Positions 1-10,160 of a DNA stretch of 64,000 nt are shown here, in pieces (the first letter of the stretch is position 1; each line of letters starts with the position of its first letter). The DNA comes from Haberlea rhodopensis (lineage: Eukaryota; Streptophyta; Magnoliopsida; Lamiales; Gesneriaceae): contig CAJQUN010000400.1 in NCBI GenBank assembly GCA_907163345.1, positions 434,001 through 498,000 of the forward strand, in the 5' to 3' direction. The position numbers were made by a program, and so were the translations under genes. The notes beneath the pieces were generated by a model, which had not been told where the DNA came from, ran no database searches, and was given only the letters and a program-made list of their open reading frames with translations.

Positions 1-743
1 GATGATGTTTATGATGATGTTTACGACGATGAGTATGATAAGTAAATTATGATAATGATGTTTATGATGAGCGATGAGTATGATAAGTAAATTATGATGA
101 TGATGTTATGATAAGTGAAGAGGATACGATGTCCATGAAGATTATTATGACAAGTAATGATGATGTTTATATGATGTTTATATCATGATACGATGTCATG
201 ATACGGTAAGATGCCATACGATGTTATGATTGGGTAAGACGCCCACATGGCAAGATGCCATACGATGTTTATGATATGGTAAGACGCCATATAACAGGGT
301 AAGACGTCCATGTGTATGAATGTAAATCAGGGTCAACAAGAGGAAGTAACGAATAACTAGCAAGTTTGCTTAACTAAGATTTCATACATTTACTGTTATG
401 TTTCTTTTATGATGATTAAGTAAAGATGTGCATGCTCACGATGTGTTGTCCCTGTAGGTACACTTTTGGACAAAGGCTCAGGGTCGGGTTGAGGCAGTGA
501 GCTATGAGGAGCGTGAAAGAAATTAGATTGCAGGATTTTTGGGATAGTCTCTACTCTAGGAGTAGTATAATTCTATCGCTTCAACATTCATTTTGAGGAT
601 GTAATCAATTAAGTTTGAAGTTTCATATTTTTGGCCTGTAATCTTATAGCTCAAACTACAACCTTAACCTTGAGACTTTATTATATGCAATGTTTAGTCC
701 ATTATATGTATTAAAGATGATGTTAAGGTAGGAAGACCCTACA
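1..743 (+). repeat. 5' LTR of Tekay-like element A (3' part only)
   Basis: This stretch matches 6629-7359 nearly base for base, so it is the 3' part of the 5' LTR; the rest lies left of the window. It ends in ACCCTACA, followed by TTAG and a primer site. I see roughly eight substitutions and one 14-bp length difference (extra TACGATGTCATGA-like segment near 187-205) between the two copies, about 1% divergence. The (GATGATGTTTAT)-like start is part of the LTR and not an independent microsatellite. Confidence 0.93.
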
Positions 744-747
744 TTAG

Positions 748-759
748 TGGTATCAGAGC
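748..759 (+). other. Primer-binding site, tRNA-iMet type (element A)
   Basis: TGGTATCAGAGC lies four bases after the LTR end. It is complementary to the 3' end of plant initiator methionine tRNA, the usual primer of Tekay/Del chromoviruses and many Copia elements. Confidence 0.9.
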
Positions 760-949
760 AGTGGTTAGATAACCCGGGAATGAGTGAAGGGTAGCCTTAG
801 CAATAAGTTAGCTAGGTGCTTACTTTTAAACATGTTTTGTGCATAAGTGGCATATGAAGTATATGATGTTGTGCTAACATGTTTTGCTTATCTAACGAGG
901 TATTATATGAACTGCTGTTGGGTATTGTTGTTAACCCTTGTCTTGCAGT

Positions 950-1990
950 ATGGCAGCAAACGCGGAAGTGGGTGACGCTGTGAGCGTCAATGCAAGTGCC
1001 GGACGCACGAATCCTCTACCCCCGCCAGCCTTTGGCGAAGAACCGTCTGAACAGCAATTACTGCCTGGGGAACTGAGCCTGACTCAATTTCTTGCATACC
1101 GACCCCTGACCTTTGAAGGAACCGAAACAGGGGAACAAGCTGAAGAGTGGTTAGAAAGAATAGAGCAAATTTTCGTGGCAGCTCCTTGTGCTAAGACGGC
1201 CTGGATAAGACTAGCGGAGTTCCAGTTGGCCAAGAAAGCACTGATGTGGTGGAAGACCACCGTGGTAGAGCAAGAGGCTCAAGGTTATGAAGTGAATTGG
1301 AAGATGTTTCAAACTCGGTTTCTAAACCGCTATTTTTTGGCTGCTGCACGACAAGCCAAGGAAGACGAATTTACTCACCTCAAGCAAGGTAGCATGTCAG
1401 TCTCAGATTATGCTCTTCAATACTGTTCCTTACTCAGATATGTGCCTCATATCGCCACAAGTACGCAAGCAAAGATGAGGAACTTCATGAAGGGCTTGAG
1501 GCCAGAACTGTATGATAGGGTGATCACTTATGGCCCTACTTGCTTTGATGATGCACTGTCACGGGCTGAGTTAGCCGAGCTAGGAGTTGGTGCATACCCT
1601 GATGTCGTACCACCTCCAGCACCCCCTCAGAAATCCACTCCTGATAATTTGAAGCCAATGGGTGAGCGGTTCAAATCAAGAGGAAACACATCGGCGTCAA
1701 GGTTCAGTGGTAAGAGGCCCGACAACCGTTGGAAAGGAAACCGTAGAGATGACGCCCAGTCAGGAAGATGACAGCCTCAGGGAGGCAGACTTGGGAAGGT
1801 CCTGTGTTCTAATTGTGGGCAACCATATCTGACAAAAGACTGTATGGGATGCTATGTTTGTGGCAGCAAGGGCCACTTTGCTCGGCAATGTCCCAACCGG
1901 GAAGGACAACCGAACTCTGCAGGGAGGCCTGCAGAAAGAGCAGTATAGCACAGGCCGCCGTTTGTACCTAGGCAGTATGGAGGTCAGCCC
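950..1990 (+). pseudogene. Gag of element A, two in-frame stops
   Basis: Gag forms the particle shell and binds the element RNA. The likely start is ATG at 950, right after a splice-acceptor-like TTGTCTTGCAG; translation begins MAANAEVGD. The body carries the Ty3-type retrotransposon gag fold (LTQFLAYRPLTFEGTE, then WLERIEQIF and FLNRYF). A TGA at 1769 ends the first open stretch. The same frame goes on through a damaged zinc knuckle near 1805 (its His replaced) and a good CCHC knuckle near 1853 (C-x2-C-x4-H-x4-C, CYVCGSKGHFARQC), then meets TAG at 1946. Both stops look like point mutations. The frame continues directly into protease, so gag and pol were one polyprotein. Confidence 0.9.
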
Positions 1991-2791
1991 ATGGGGCCAC
2001 CTCAAGGGCAAGTCTATGCTTTGAAAAGGGAGCAGGCCACAGCGGCTCCGGAGGAGGTTATAGCGGGTACATGTCTTTTATTTACGCACCCTGCTTTTAT
2101 ATTGATCGACACAGGTGCGTCACACTCTTTTGTGTCGACAAGTTTTGTGGAAAGACACCACATATGCACTTCTCCGTCGCCCACGCCTCTTATAGTCTCG
2201 ACCCCCGCTGGAAGAAGTATGATTACTAATCATATTGTCTATGATGGCCTCATTTATTTTGAGGATAACGAGCTAAGGTCAGATTTGATTGTTCTGGGAA
2301 TGTCAGACTTTGACTGTATAGTAGGTATTGATGTTCTGAAGAGGTATCAGGCAGTGGTGAACTGCAGGCAGAGGACTGTCCGATTCAGATCTAATATGGG
2401 AGCCCAGTGGACGTTCTTTGGGGATGACTCTCGTTCTAAGATTCCATTAATATCTGCTGTCAAGATGGCGCAGTTGTTGGAACGAGGCCATACCGGGTAT
2501 CTCATTTATGCTGTCGATGTTTCTGAAAAGAAAGAAGAAGTAAAAGTTGAGGATGTGCCTGTAGTGGCGGAGTTCCCTGATGTCTTTCCGGAGGAGATTC
2601 CCGGATTCCCACCGACAAGAGAGGTCGAGTTTGGGATTGAATTATTACCGGGGACGTCTGCCATTTCTCGTGCCCCATATAGGATGGCACCAGCGGAACT
2701 AAGGGAGTTAAAGATTCAATTGCAAGAGCTCCTTGACAAGGGCTATATACGTCCTAGCGTATCGCCCTGGGTGCACCAGTCTTATTTGTGA
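1991..2791 (+). pseudogene. Protease and start of reverse transcriptase, element A
   Basis: The protease cleaves the polyprotein. Its catalytic motif DTGASHSF is intact (about residues 39-46 of this open stretch), and the flap/second-half motif FDCIVGID follows. The linker with PDVFPEEIPGFPP and YRMAPAELRELK leads into the RT N-terminus, ending at YIRPSVSPW. Close to 2770 a base is lost compared with the equivalent place in element F, which throws the frame to a stop at 2791; RT continues in another frame from 2788. Same frame as Gag, so the protein was a single Gag-Pol. Confidence 0.9.
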
Positions 2792-3675
2792 AGAAGAAAG
2801 ATGGTTCGATGCGTTTGTGCATCGATTACAGACAACTGAACAAAGCCACGGTAAAGAATAAATATCCACTCCCTAGGATCGATGATTTGTTTGACCAATT
2901 GCAGGGTACGAGGCTCTACAGTAAAATCGATCTGAGGTCGGGATACCATCAGATTCGAGTAAGGGAAAATGATGTTCAGAAGACAGCTTTCAGGACTAGA
3001 TATGGGCACTATGAATTCCTAGTCATGCCTTTTGGGGTGACGAATGCCCCAGCTGTTTTCATGAGTTTGATGAACAGGGTGTTCCAGCCATATTTGGATC
3101 AGTTCGTCATAGTTTTCATTGACGACATACTCATCTACTCCCGGACTAAAGAGGAACACGTGAAGCACTTGAGGACAGTACTCCAGATCCTTAGGGATCA
3201 TCAGTTATATGCAAAGCTCAGCAAGTGCGAGTTCTGGTTGAACAGTGTGGTATTCTTTGGCCATGTTATATCTAGCAGTGGGATATCTGTGGATCCCAGG
3301 AAGATTGAAGCTGTTATGGAGTGGGCTGCACCCACTTCTGTGCCCGAGATACGGAGCTTCCTTGGCCTAGCAGGTTATTACCGACGTTTTGTCGAGGGAT
3401 TTTCTAAGATCGCTAAGCCATTGACACAGCTGACTCAGAAAGAAGTCCCATTCTTTTGGTCCGAAGCCTGTGAGGGAAGCTTCCAAGAATTGAAGCGTCG
3501 TTTGACGACAGCGCCAGTGTTGGTGATTCCTTCTGAGAATAAGAAGTTTGCCCTGTACACGGATGCATCATTGCAGGGTTTGGGCTGTGTATTGATGCAG
3601 GAGAAGCACGTGGTGGCTTATGCTTCGAGGCAGTTGAAGCCTCATGAGACCAGATACCCAGTCCATGATCTGTAA
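2788..3675 (+). pseudogene. Reverse transcriptase and RNase H start, element A
   Basis: This piece holds the RT palm and fingers (KKKDGSMRLCIDYRQLNKAT, LYSKIDLRSGYHQIRV, FRTRYGHYEFLVMPFG) and the catalytic FIDDILIYS box, followed by the connection and the start of RNase H (FALYTDASLQGLGCVL). It is shifted by one frame relative to the protease. It stops at TAA 3673-3675 inside RNase H, where the same frame resumes at once, so this is a nonsense mutation and not a natural end. High similarity to the RT fragment of element F (39.9-40.2 kb) shows both belong to the same lineage. Confidence 0.92.
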
Positions 3676-5034
3676 CTGGCGGCCATCATTTTCGCCTTGA
3701 AGATTTGGCGTCATTATCTTTATGGTACGACGTTTACCATCTATACGGACCATAAGAGCCTGAAATTTCTATTCACTCAGGCTGAACTAAATATGCGTCA
3801 AAGAAGATGGATGGATTTGCTCAAGGATTATGACTGTGAGATTGAGTACCATCCTGGTAAAGCAAATTTGATAGCAGACGCCTTAAGTCGGAAGGTGAAG
3901 AGTACTGCTGAAGACGCTATGTGTTTATCAGCGATGATGACTTCTTATTGCCATCTGGGCTATGATTTTGATGTAGACACGTCGTCGGTGCGAGTGTCGA
4001 CCTTATTGGCCGAGCCAGACGTATTTGAGGCTATCAGGAAAGCCCAGAGGTTAGATGATGAAGTTCAGAGATGGTCATCGATAGTACTTCGAGGGCAACC
4101 ATCAAAGTTCAGAATGGCGGAAGATGATTCCTTAAGGCTGGGCAACCGATGGGTAGTCCCAGATACACCAGAGTTGCGTAGAGAAATATTGGAGCGAGCC
4201 CACAATAGTCGATTCAGTATCCACCCAGGAGGAAGAAAGATGTACAAGGACCTATGCGGTCAATTCTGGTGGAGACGCATGAAGCGTGATGTTATGACTT
4301 TCGTCAAAAGATGTTTAATCTGCCAACAAGTAAAGGCAGAAAGACAGAGGCCTGGTGGTGAGCTGGAGAGCTTGGAAGTACCTAAGTGGAAGTGGGAGCA
4401 CATATCTATGGACTTCGTGACCCACCTACCAAGAACGGCCTCAGGATTTGATGCAATCTGGGTAATCGTGGATAGGCTGACGAAGGTAGCTCATTTCATC
4501 CCCTACTGTATGACTTTTACATACCTAAAGATGGCCCAATTGTATGTACGGGATGTGGTGAGGTTGCATGGTATTCCGGTCTCGATTGTGTCTGACAGAG
4601 ACCCAAGGTTTACTTCACATTTCTGGGAGGGTCTCCAGACGGCTCTGGGCACCGAAGTGAGACTGAGTACAGCTTATCACCCTCAGACAGACGGCCAAGC
4701 AGAGCGTACCATACAGACGCTCGAAGATATACTGAGGGCATGTGTTTTGGAGTTTGATACTCCGTGGCAAGTTTCTATACCACTGGTAGAGTTCTCCTAC
4801 AATAACAGCTATCAGGCGAGCATTCAAATGGCCCCTTTTGAAGCTCTTTATGGTCGACGCTGTAGGTCGCCGCTGTATTGGGAGGACTTGACAAGTAAAG
4901 CGGTCGGAGGACCGGATATGATTAAGGACATGGAAGAAAAGATTAAGATGATACGTTTAAAGATGAAAGCGGCCCAAGATAGGCAAGCAGCCTATGCCAA
5001 TAAGCGGCGACGGCCGCTAGAATTCCAAGTATGA
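3676..5034 (+). pseudogene. RNase H end and integrase, element A
   Basis: Continues the RT frame. RNase H ends with HYLYGTTFTIYTDHKSLKFL and LKDYDCEIEYHPGKANLIAD. Integrase follows: an HHCC zinc-binding head (His in RFSIHPGGRKMYKDL, CLICQQVKAE), then the DD35E core with Asp in MDFVTHLP, Asp in VSDRDPRF and Glu in TDGQAERTIQTLEDIL. The frame ends at TGA 5032-5034 next to EFQV; the next in-frame residues continue the integrase C-terminus, so the stop is a point mutation. Without repair by another copy this element could not integrate. Confidence 0.92.
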
Positions 5035-5463
5035 GACAAGGTTTTCTTGAAAATCTCACCCTTCAGGGGTGTAGTCCGTTTTGGTATGCGGGGAAAGTTA
5101 TCTCCGAGATATGTCGGACCGTATGAGGTATTGCAGCGTATTGGTACATTGGCTTACCGTTTGGCTCTACCGCCGTCTTTATCTGGAATTCACGATGTCT
5201 TCCATGTTTCTATGTTGAGAAAGTATGAGCCAGACCCGTCTCATGTTTTACAGCCTACTGAAGTGCAGTTGGATTCAGATGTATCCTATGTTGAACGACC
5301 GGTCAGAATTCTGGATCGTGAGGATCGCAGATTACGAAGTAAGGTTATACCGATGGTCAAAGTTCAGTGGGATCGTCGGGGTGTCGAGGAGGCTACGTGG
5401 GAGACGGAACGGCATATGATGCAGCATTATCCGGAACTATTTTCTGGTATGATTTATGTTTAG
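5035..5463 (+). pseudogene. Integrase GPY/F tail with chromodomain, element A
   Basis: Same frame as the integrase core after a stop. It has the GPY/F module (GKLSPRYVGPYEVLQRIG, LPPSLSGIHDVFHVSMLR) and then a chromodomain-like end (YVERPVRILDREDRRLRSK, VKVQWDRRGVEEATWE). In chromoviruses such domains steer insertion towards particular chromatin. The chromodomain, the TGTGATGCCCCG start of the LTR and the iMet primer together place the element in the Tekay/Del group. The terminal stop TAG is at 5461. Confidence 0.88.
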
Positions 5464-5508
5464 TTTCTTTTTGGGTAAGTGCATGCGATTTCGAGGATGA
5501 AATCTTGT

Positions 5509-5522
5509 AAGTAGGGGAGTAA
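5509..5522 (+). other. Polypurine tract, element A
   Basis: The purine-rich AAGTAGGGGAGTAA ends just before the LTR. Upstream ATTTCGAGGATGAAATC matches the same position in the LARD element (minus strand, 10161-10185), a signature shared by Tekay-type elements. Confidence 0.8.
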
Positions 5523-6200
5523 TGTGATGCCCCGAAATCAATTATATGCAATTTGAGCATTAATGATGGTCATGTGATTATTTATGTTGGTAATTAATTT
5601 TTATGATGGGTAATGAAGTGTTAGCATGATTTAATTATATTGATTACCAATTATGAGGAAAGCATGAATTTAAGGGAAGTTTGTAGCATGTTGTAAAATG
5701 CCTTTAAAATACCAAGTGGAGTATTTTATACATCATGTTAAGTTTGGGGTACAATTTTTAATTAAATTAAACAACCCTTTTTTAATCCTTTACCCATCAC
5801 TTTAACCCCACTTTACCATTCACTTTTTAAAAAACCCCAAAATCACTTCCCAACCCCAAACCCTTTCCATTTTCGAGATCCACCAAAGAAGGAGGAGGAA
5901 AGCTTCACAAAAACTTTGTTTGTGTGATCTTTGTTAGGATTTGGAGCCTACAAGAGGTATGGAACCATTCCTAAAAGTTTTATGACGTTTGGTGTTGAAA
6001 TGGGTTAGTTTTTGATGATTTATGTGGGTTTGTTTTGGGTATATGTTGTTTATGGTTGGGGTATGATTTTTGAAGTGTTTTATGTGGGTTTTAGTGGGTT
6101 ATGATGTTATTGATGTTGTAGGGAAGTTTGGATTTGTAAGGCATGAAGAAAGGTTTGAAAAATGCTCATTAATGGCGATTTTTCGATGTACAGGTGCTGG

Positions 6201-6388
6201 CGATCGATCGCCCGTTTTTGGCGATCGATCGCGAGCCAGCATTGGGCGCCAGTAGCGTTTGGCGATCGATCGCCACCTTTGGGCGATCGATCGCGCCAAA
6301 AGTGGCGATCGATCGCCAAGATGAAAAATTTGGAGCCTCGTCCAGTATGATCTCGTGATCGATCGGGCCTGGGCGGCGATCGATCGCG
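6201..6388. repeat. CGATCGATCG palindrome cluster in element A LTR
   Basis: Seven copies of a CGATCGATCG-type palindrome (mostly GCGATCGATCGC) within 190 bases, spaced 15-50 bases apart by unrelated sequence. Each holds two CGATCG sites. The same cluster type occurs in several other LTRs in this window, some from other lineages. Confidence 0.9.
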
Positions 6389-6548
6389 AGGTGTAAAATG
6401 TGCATTTTTTGATATTTTTTGTGGGATTTTTGGATATTGGACTATGATTAGCTCCTAATATCAATTTGTATGGTTATGTAGAACCATCCCAAGTACCCAC
6501 AACCTCAAGGAGATAAAGCTCTCCGGTTTCTCCACTTTTGGGATTAAG

Positions 6549-6565
6549 GTACGTAAGAAACGTAC
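6549..6565 (+). promoter_or_regulatory. GTACGT hairpin at a splice-donor-like site
   Basis: GTACGT-AAGAA-ACGTAC forms a perfect 6-bp stem, and the preceding AAG makes AAG|GTACGT, a good plant 5' splice site. The equivalent hairpin is present in the LARD LTRs (8872-8886, 15102-15116), in element F (47713-47728) and in the solo LTR (58956-58972), with loops of 3-5 bases. Confidence 0.7.
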
Positions 6566-6810
6566 GGGCATCGGACGGTAAACTATACTCCTACATATGA
6601 TGTTTGTAATGATAATGTTTATGATGATGATGATGTTTATGATGATGTTTACGACGATGAGTATGATAAGTAAATTATGATAATGATGTTTATGATGAGC
6701 GATGAGTATGATAAGTAAATTATGATGATGATGTTATGATAAGTGAAGAGGATACGATGTCCATGAAGATGATTATGACAAGTAATGATGATGTTTATAT
6801 GATGTTTATA

Positions 6811-6930
6811 TCATGATACGGTAAGATGCCATACGATGTTATGATTGGGTAAGACGCCCACATGGCAAGATGCCATACGATGTTTATGATATGGTAAGAC
6901 GCCATATAACAGGGTAAGACGTCCATATGT
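6811..6930 (+). repeat. Array of small stem-loops with covarying arms
   Basis: Tandem units share the loop TAAGAYG or AAGAT but differ in their arms: TGGG/CCCA at 6846-6860, ATGGC/GCCAT at 6862-6876, ATATGG/CCATAT at 6889-6907; a further GGG/TCC stem needs a G-U pair. The 5' LTR has the same array at about 203-305. Confidence 0.65.
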
Positions 6931-7359
6931 ATGAATGTAAATCAGGGTCAACAAGAAGAAGTTAACGAATAACTAACAAGTTTGCTTAACTAAGATTTCA
7001 TACATTTACTGTTATGTTTCTTTTATGATGATTAAGTAAAGATGTGCATGCTCACGATGTGTTGTCCCTGTAGGTACACTTTTGGACAAAGGCTCAGGGT
7101 CGGGTTGAGGCAGTGAGCTATGAGGAGCGTGAAAGAAATTAGATTGCAGGATTTTTGGGATAGTCTCTACTCTAGGAGTAGTATAATTCTATCGCTTCAA
7201 CATTCATTTTGAGGATGTAATCAATTAAGTTTGAAGTTTCATATTTTTGGCATGTAATCTTATAGCTCAAACTACAACATTAACCTTGAGACTTTATTAT
7301 ATGCAATGTTTAGTCCATTATATGTATTAAAGATGATGTTAAGATAGGAAGACCCTACA

Positions 7360-7674
7360 ATAGTGACCATACGTCAATCTGTGACGTACCATGTCATCCT
7401 GTGACATACTCATTAATCCCATGCCTGTATGATTACATTCAACTCAAAGCAATAGGTGATTAATCAATTATTAATCCTACAACATACAAAATTAGCATGT
7501 TTTCACAGCAATAAATATCATCAAAAAACGATTATATTCTCCGTCCATATCTCATCACTGAATATCATTGATATGAGAGTGTCACCACAGCGGTTACACT
7601 TCATATCTCATCACTGCAATATAGTAGATGAATATTACAAAACAATGTTCCCCTTCAATTTCATTATCAACTTT
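7360..7674. other. Flank between element A and the LARD; LTR-like remnant
   Basis: No coding sequence. Two adjacent perfect hairpins, ACGTCA-N5-TGACGT (7371-7387) and ATGTCA-N5-TGACAT (7391-7407), resemble the stem-loop arrays of Tekay-type LTRs, so this may be a fragment of an older LTR into which both neighbours inserted. Confidence 0.4.
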
Positions 7675-10144
7675 TGTAAGGACCCCCGTGCCCTTAACCC
7701 GTTATTAGTGTATTAAGCCATACCATTAGTGCATATAATCATACCATAATGGGGAAAACCACATGCAAGTGCAACACCGTATGCTACCCAGAAAATTTCT
7801 TGCATCCAATTCCCAAAATATTCAGATTCCCCAACCAAGATTAATCATATAACATGCACCCACATAATACACTAACATGCTCTTAGTTCATTTAGCAATT
7901 CCATAATTAATTGCATGCAACCATAATGAACAGAGAGAAGCCGTAGCCCATTTATACATTCCATACACACGTAAAATGTACTCACATAAGAGTACCAAAT
8001 GGATAAGCATGTATCTGATGTATAACACTCTACCGGATACCAGTCCTGGTAGCACCTCCCAAGCGCCACTCGATCTCAACTCTGGATCTGAGTGTCCGTC
8101 CAGCCAGCTCTGGTACCTCGATCCTGGAAGTACCTCTAACCAACAGCCCGAGCTCGACTCCAAAGCCGCTACACCTGTGTTACCTGCCCCAACAGAGACA
8201 GCCCCCACACGGGGTGAGCATACCAATACCACCAATCACAAAATAATAATATTGCAATTCATAATTTACAGAATGTAAATGCCATAATTTAAATGATACT
8301 CCCTGGATGGTAACACCCTCATCCGGGATCCCCTGTATTGTCCCTGTTCTCAAAATAACCAAACTCATCAAATTCTCAAAGCCAGTTAATCACCATATAG
8401 ATTAACTAATGCAGTTCTACCATGCCAGTTCCATAATCAATGTGTAAAATCATATATATATATGCCATAGATTTCACATATATTTAAGCAAGGATTCCAT
8501 GTTCCCATAACATTGCTCGCTCCACAATAGCGGCATTCTAAACCCAGCGCACGCTCAACAATAGCGGCGTCATAACCGATGGTCGCTCAACGGCGACAAC
8601 ACCCAATCGTTGCTCGCTCGAAAGCGGCACCCTATGATTCCCAATGTATGTCTATTTATCACATTTACCATATACCATGCATTTCACTATCCAATTATTG
8701 CAAGTACCATAAACCATGCACTTCGATACCCATCTATTTCCAATACCCTATACCATGCATTTTAATACTCATTTATTGTAAATACCACCAACCATGCATT
8801 TCAATGCCCATTTATTACAAATACCATATATCATGCATTTCACTATTGCAACATTATAAAAGGCTATGCTCGTACGTTATACGTACCTTAATTTCCGAAG
8901 TCCGAGCCGAACCTTGCTCGAGTTCCATGCCCCGAAGAACGATGTGCTAACACGGTAAATAATTCACAATTAATTACGAACATGCAACCCATGCTCAAGC
9001 ACACCCATAACCCTCAACATATTGTCAACCCACGACAATTTACCATTTAAAAGACCCGGGGCAGGGCATATACAGGGAGGGAAATCGAATGAGACAATAT
9101 CGAAAATTGCTCAAGGACCACCCCTAAATTTGAACCCCAACAACACAAAACAAACCCAAATAATCACCATAATTCATTTAAAACATGAATTAAGCTATCC
9201 AAGCAAGAATCAACACCCCTTGCCAAAAACCCCCAATTTTCGAATTCAATACCCTTAAATTCGCACCCTTATAATTCTTCGAATTCGAACACAATCAAGC
9301 ATCATAATGCATCTACAACATGAATTAATCAATTACCAACAACAATAATCGCCCCACAAGCGAAACCCCCAAATTTCGAACCCTAACCCACAAAAACTAG
9401 CTGAAATTCGAACCAAAATGCAACCAAAATTTCGAACCAAAAAGTCTGCAATGCTCGACCCAAAAACACCATAAAAACGCCCCAAAAAAACACCAGAAAA
9501 ATCGTGCCAAAAACATACCAAAATCGAGCCCCAAAAATCGGATGAACTGCAGTGACGAACCCTAGCGCTTTCTGCAGAAATCCGAGCTCAATCCTCGACC
9601 AAACTTCAAATTGTTGGTATGGAAATGACCGCCTGGAAGAGACGAACGCGGCGGCGGGTCGGACGCGCCGAACGGCGGCCGGACGGCGGCGGGCGAAGCA
9701 CATTTGTGCGCGGTGGTCCAAAGGGGATCGAAAATCGGCGGGTTCGGGGAGAGAGAAGGAGGGGGAAGAAAATGGTTCCGATAATTAAAATCCCGGGTTC
9801 AATTGGTATTTATAGCAAAAATACCCCAAAATATCAATAGTCCCACAAATACATCATGATTCATTAAAAATCATCTGTTTCCAAAAATTCTCTCTCTAAC
9901 TCAAAAACCCCCTACCGGTGCCCACACCAAGCACTCGAGATTCCGAGTCACACTAAAAACCCAACTCGCAGGTTTTCATCGGAATGATAATACGATCTCA
10001 ACCTCGGGATCCAACGATCCCAAATGCCCGATTTACCAACCTCGGGAGATGCCAAACCGCAATTAATTCCTAATTGCCACAATTAAAAATCCATCAAGGA
10101 TTAATACAACACCGGGATTACCACCATAATTCCCGGACATCACA
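7675..10144 (-). repeat. 3' LTR of the LARD
   Basis: 2470 bp, collinear with 13905-16374 without any gap. It contains a TATA box (TATAAATA at 9814-9807), a CpG-rich segment around 9640-9760 in the predicted leader, the GTACGT hairpin at 8872-8886, a CGCT/AGCG stem-loop group at 8510-8625 and a 3' splice-site-like GGGGCAG at 8184-8190. Confidence 0.95.
8510..8625 (-). repeat. CGCT-loop-AGCG stem-loop group in LARD LTR
   Basis: Four short inverted repeats in a row: CGCT-CCACAAT-AGCG (8518-8532), a CGCT-CAACAAT-AGCG copy, a CGCT-CAAC-GGCG variant, and CGCT-CGAA-AGCG. The other LTR has the same group near 14740-14855. Element F has related units at 42740-42920. Confidence 0.6.
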
Positions 10145-10160
10145 ATTATCCCCCACTAAT
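10145..10160 (-). other. Polypurine tract of the LARD
   Basis: On the minus strand ATTAGTGGGGGATAAT directly precedes the 3' LTR. It follows TTTCGAGGACGAAATTTT, the Tekay-type signature. Confidence 0.8.

Larger units (their letters stand above)
5523..7359 (+). repeat. 3' LTR of Tekay-like element A (1837 bp)
   Basis: Begins TGTGATGCCCCG and ends CCCTACA. The right flank is ATAGT, the probable target duplication; the left flank is outside the window. From start to end it holds an AT-rich U3 with a TATA-like TTTATAC near 5727, a CpG-rich cluster of CGATCGATCG palindromes (6201-6388), a GTACGT hairpin (6549), a tandem array of small stem-loops (6811-6930) and a conserved 3' splice-site-like GTTGTCCCTGTAG at 7061-7073. 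If transcription starts near 5750, most of this LTR is transcribed leader. Confidence 0.92.

Noticed and set aside
1..130. GATGATGTTTAT microsatellite at the window start
   Set aside because: Same sequence at 6600-6730 shows it is part of the element A LTR.
6099..6464. Overlapping open frames rich in Asp-Arg-Ser on both strands
   Set aside because: They are translations of the CGATCGATCG palindrome cluster in the LTR; palindromes give similar peptides on both strands. The same holds at 39355-39753, 46156-46622 and 48081-48427.
7976..8278. Pair of 100-123-codon ORFs repeated at 14206-15180
   Set aside because: Identical because they lie in the two LTRs of the LARD; no domain, no codon bias, and in the predicted leader.
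9383..9788. Arg-rich ORFs on both strands in the GC-rich LARD leader (possible captured gene)
   Set aside because: High GC opens several frames at once; no conserved motif. It fits a CpG-rich leader just downstream of the TATA box.
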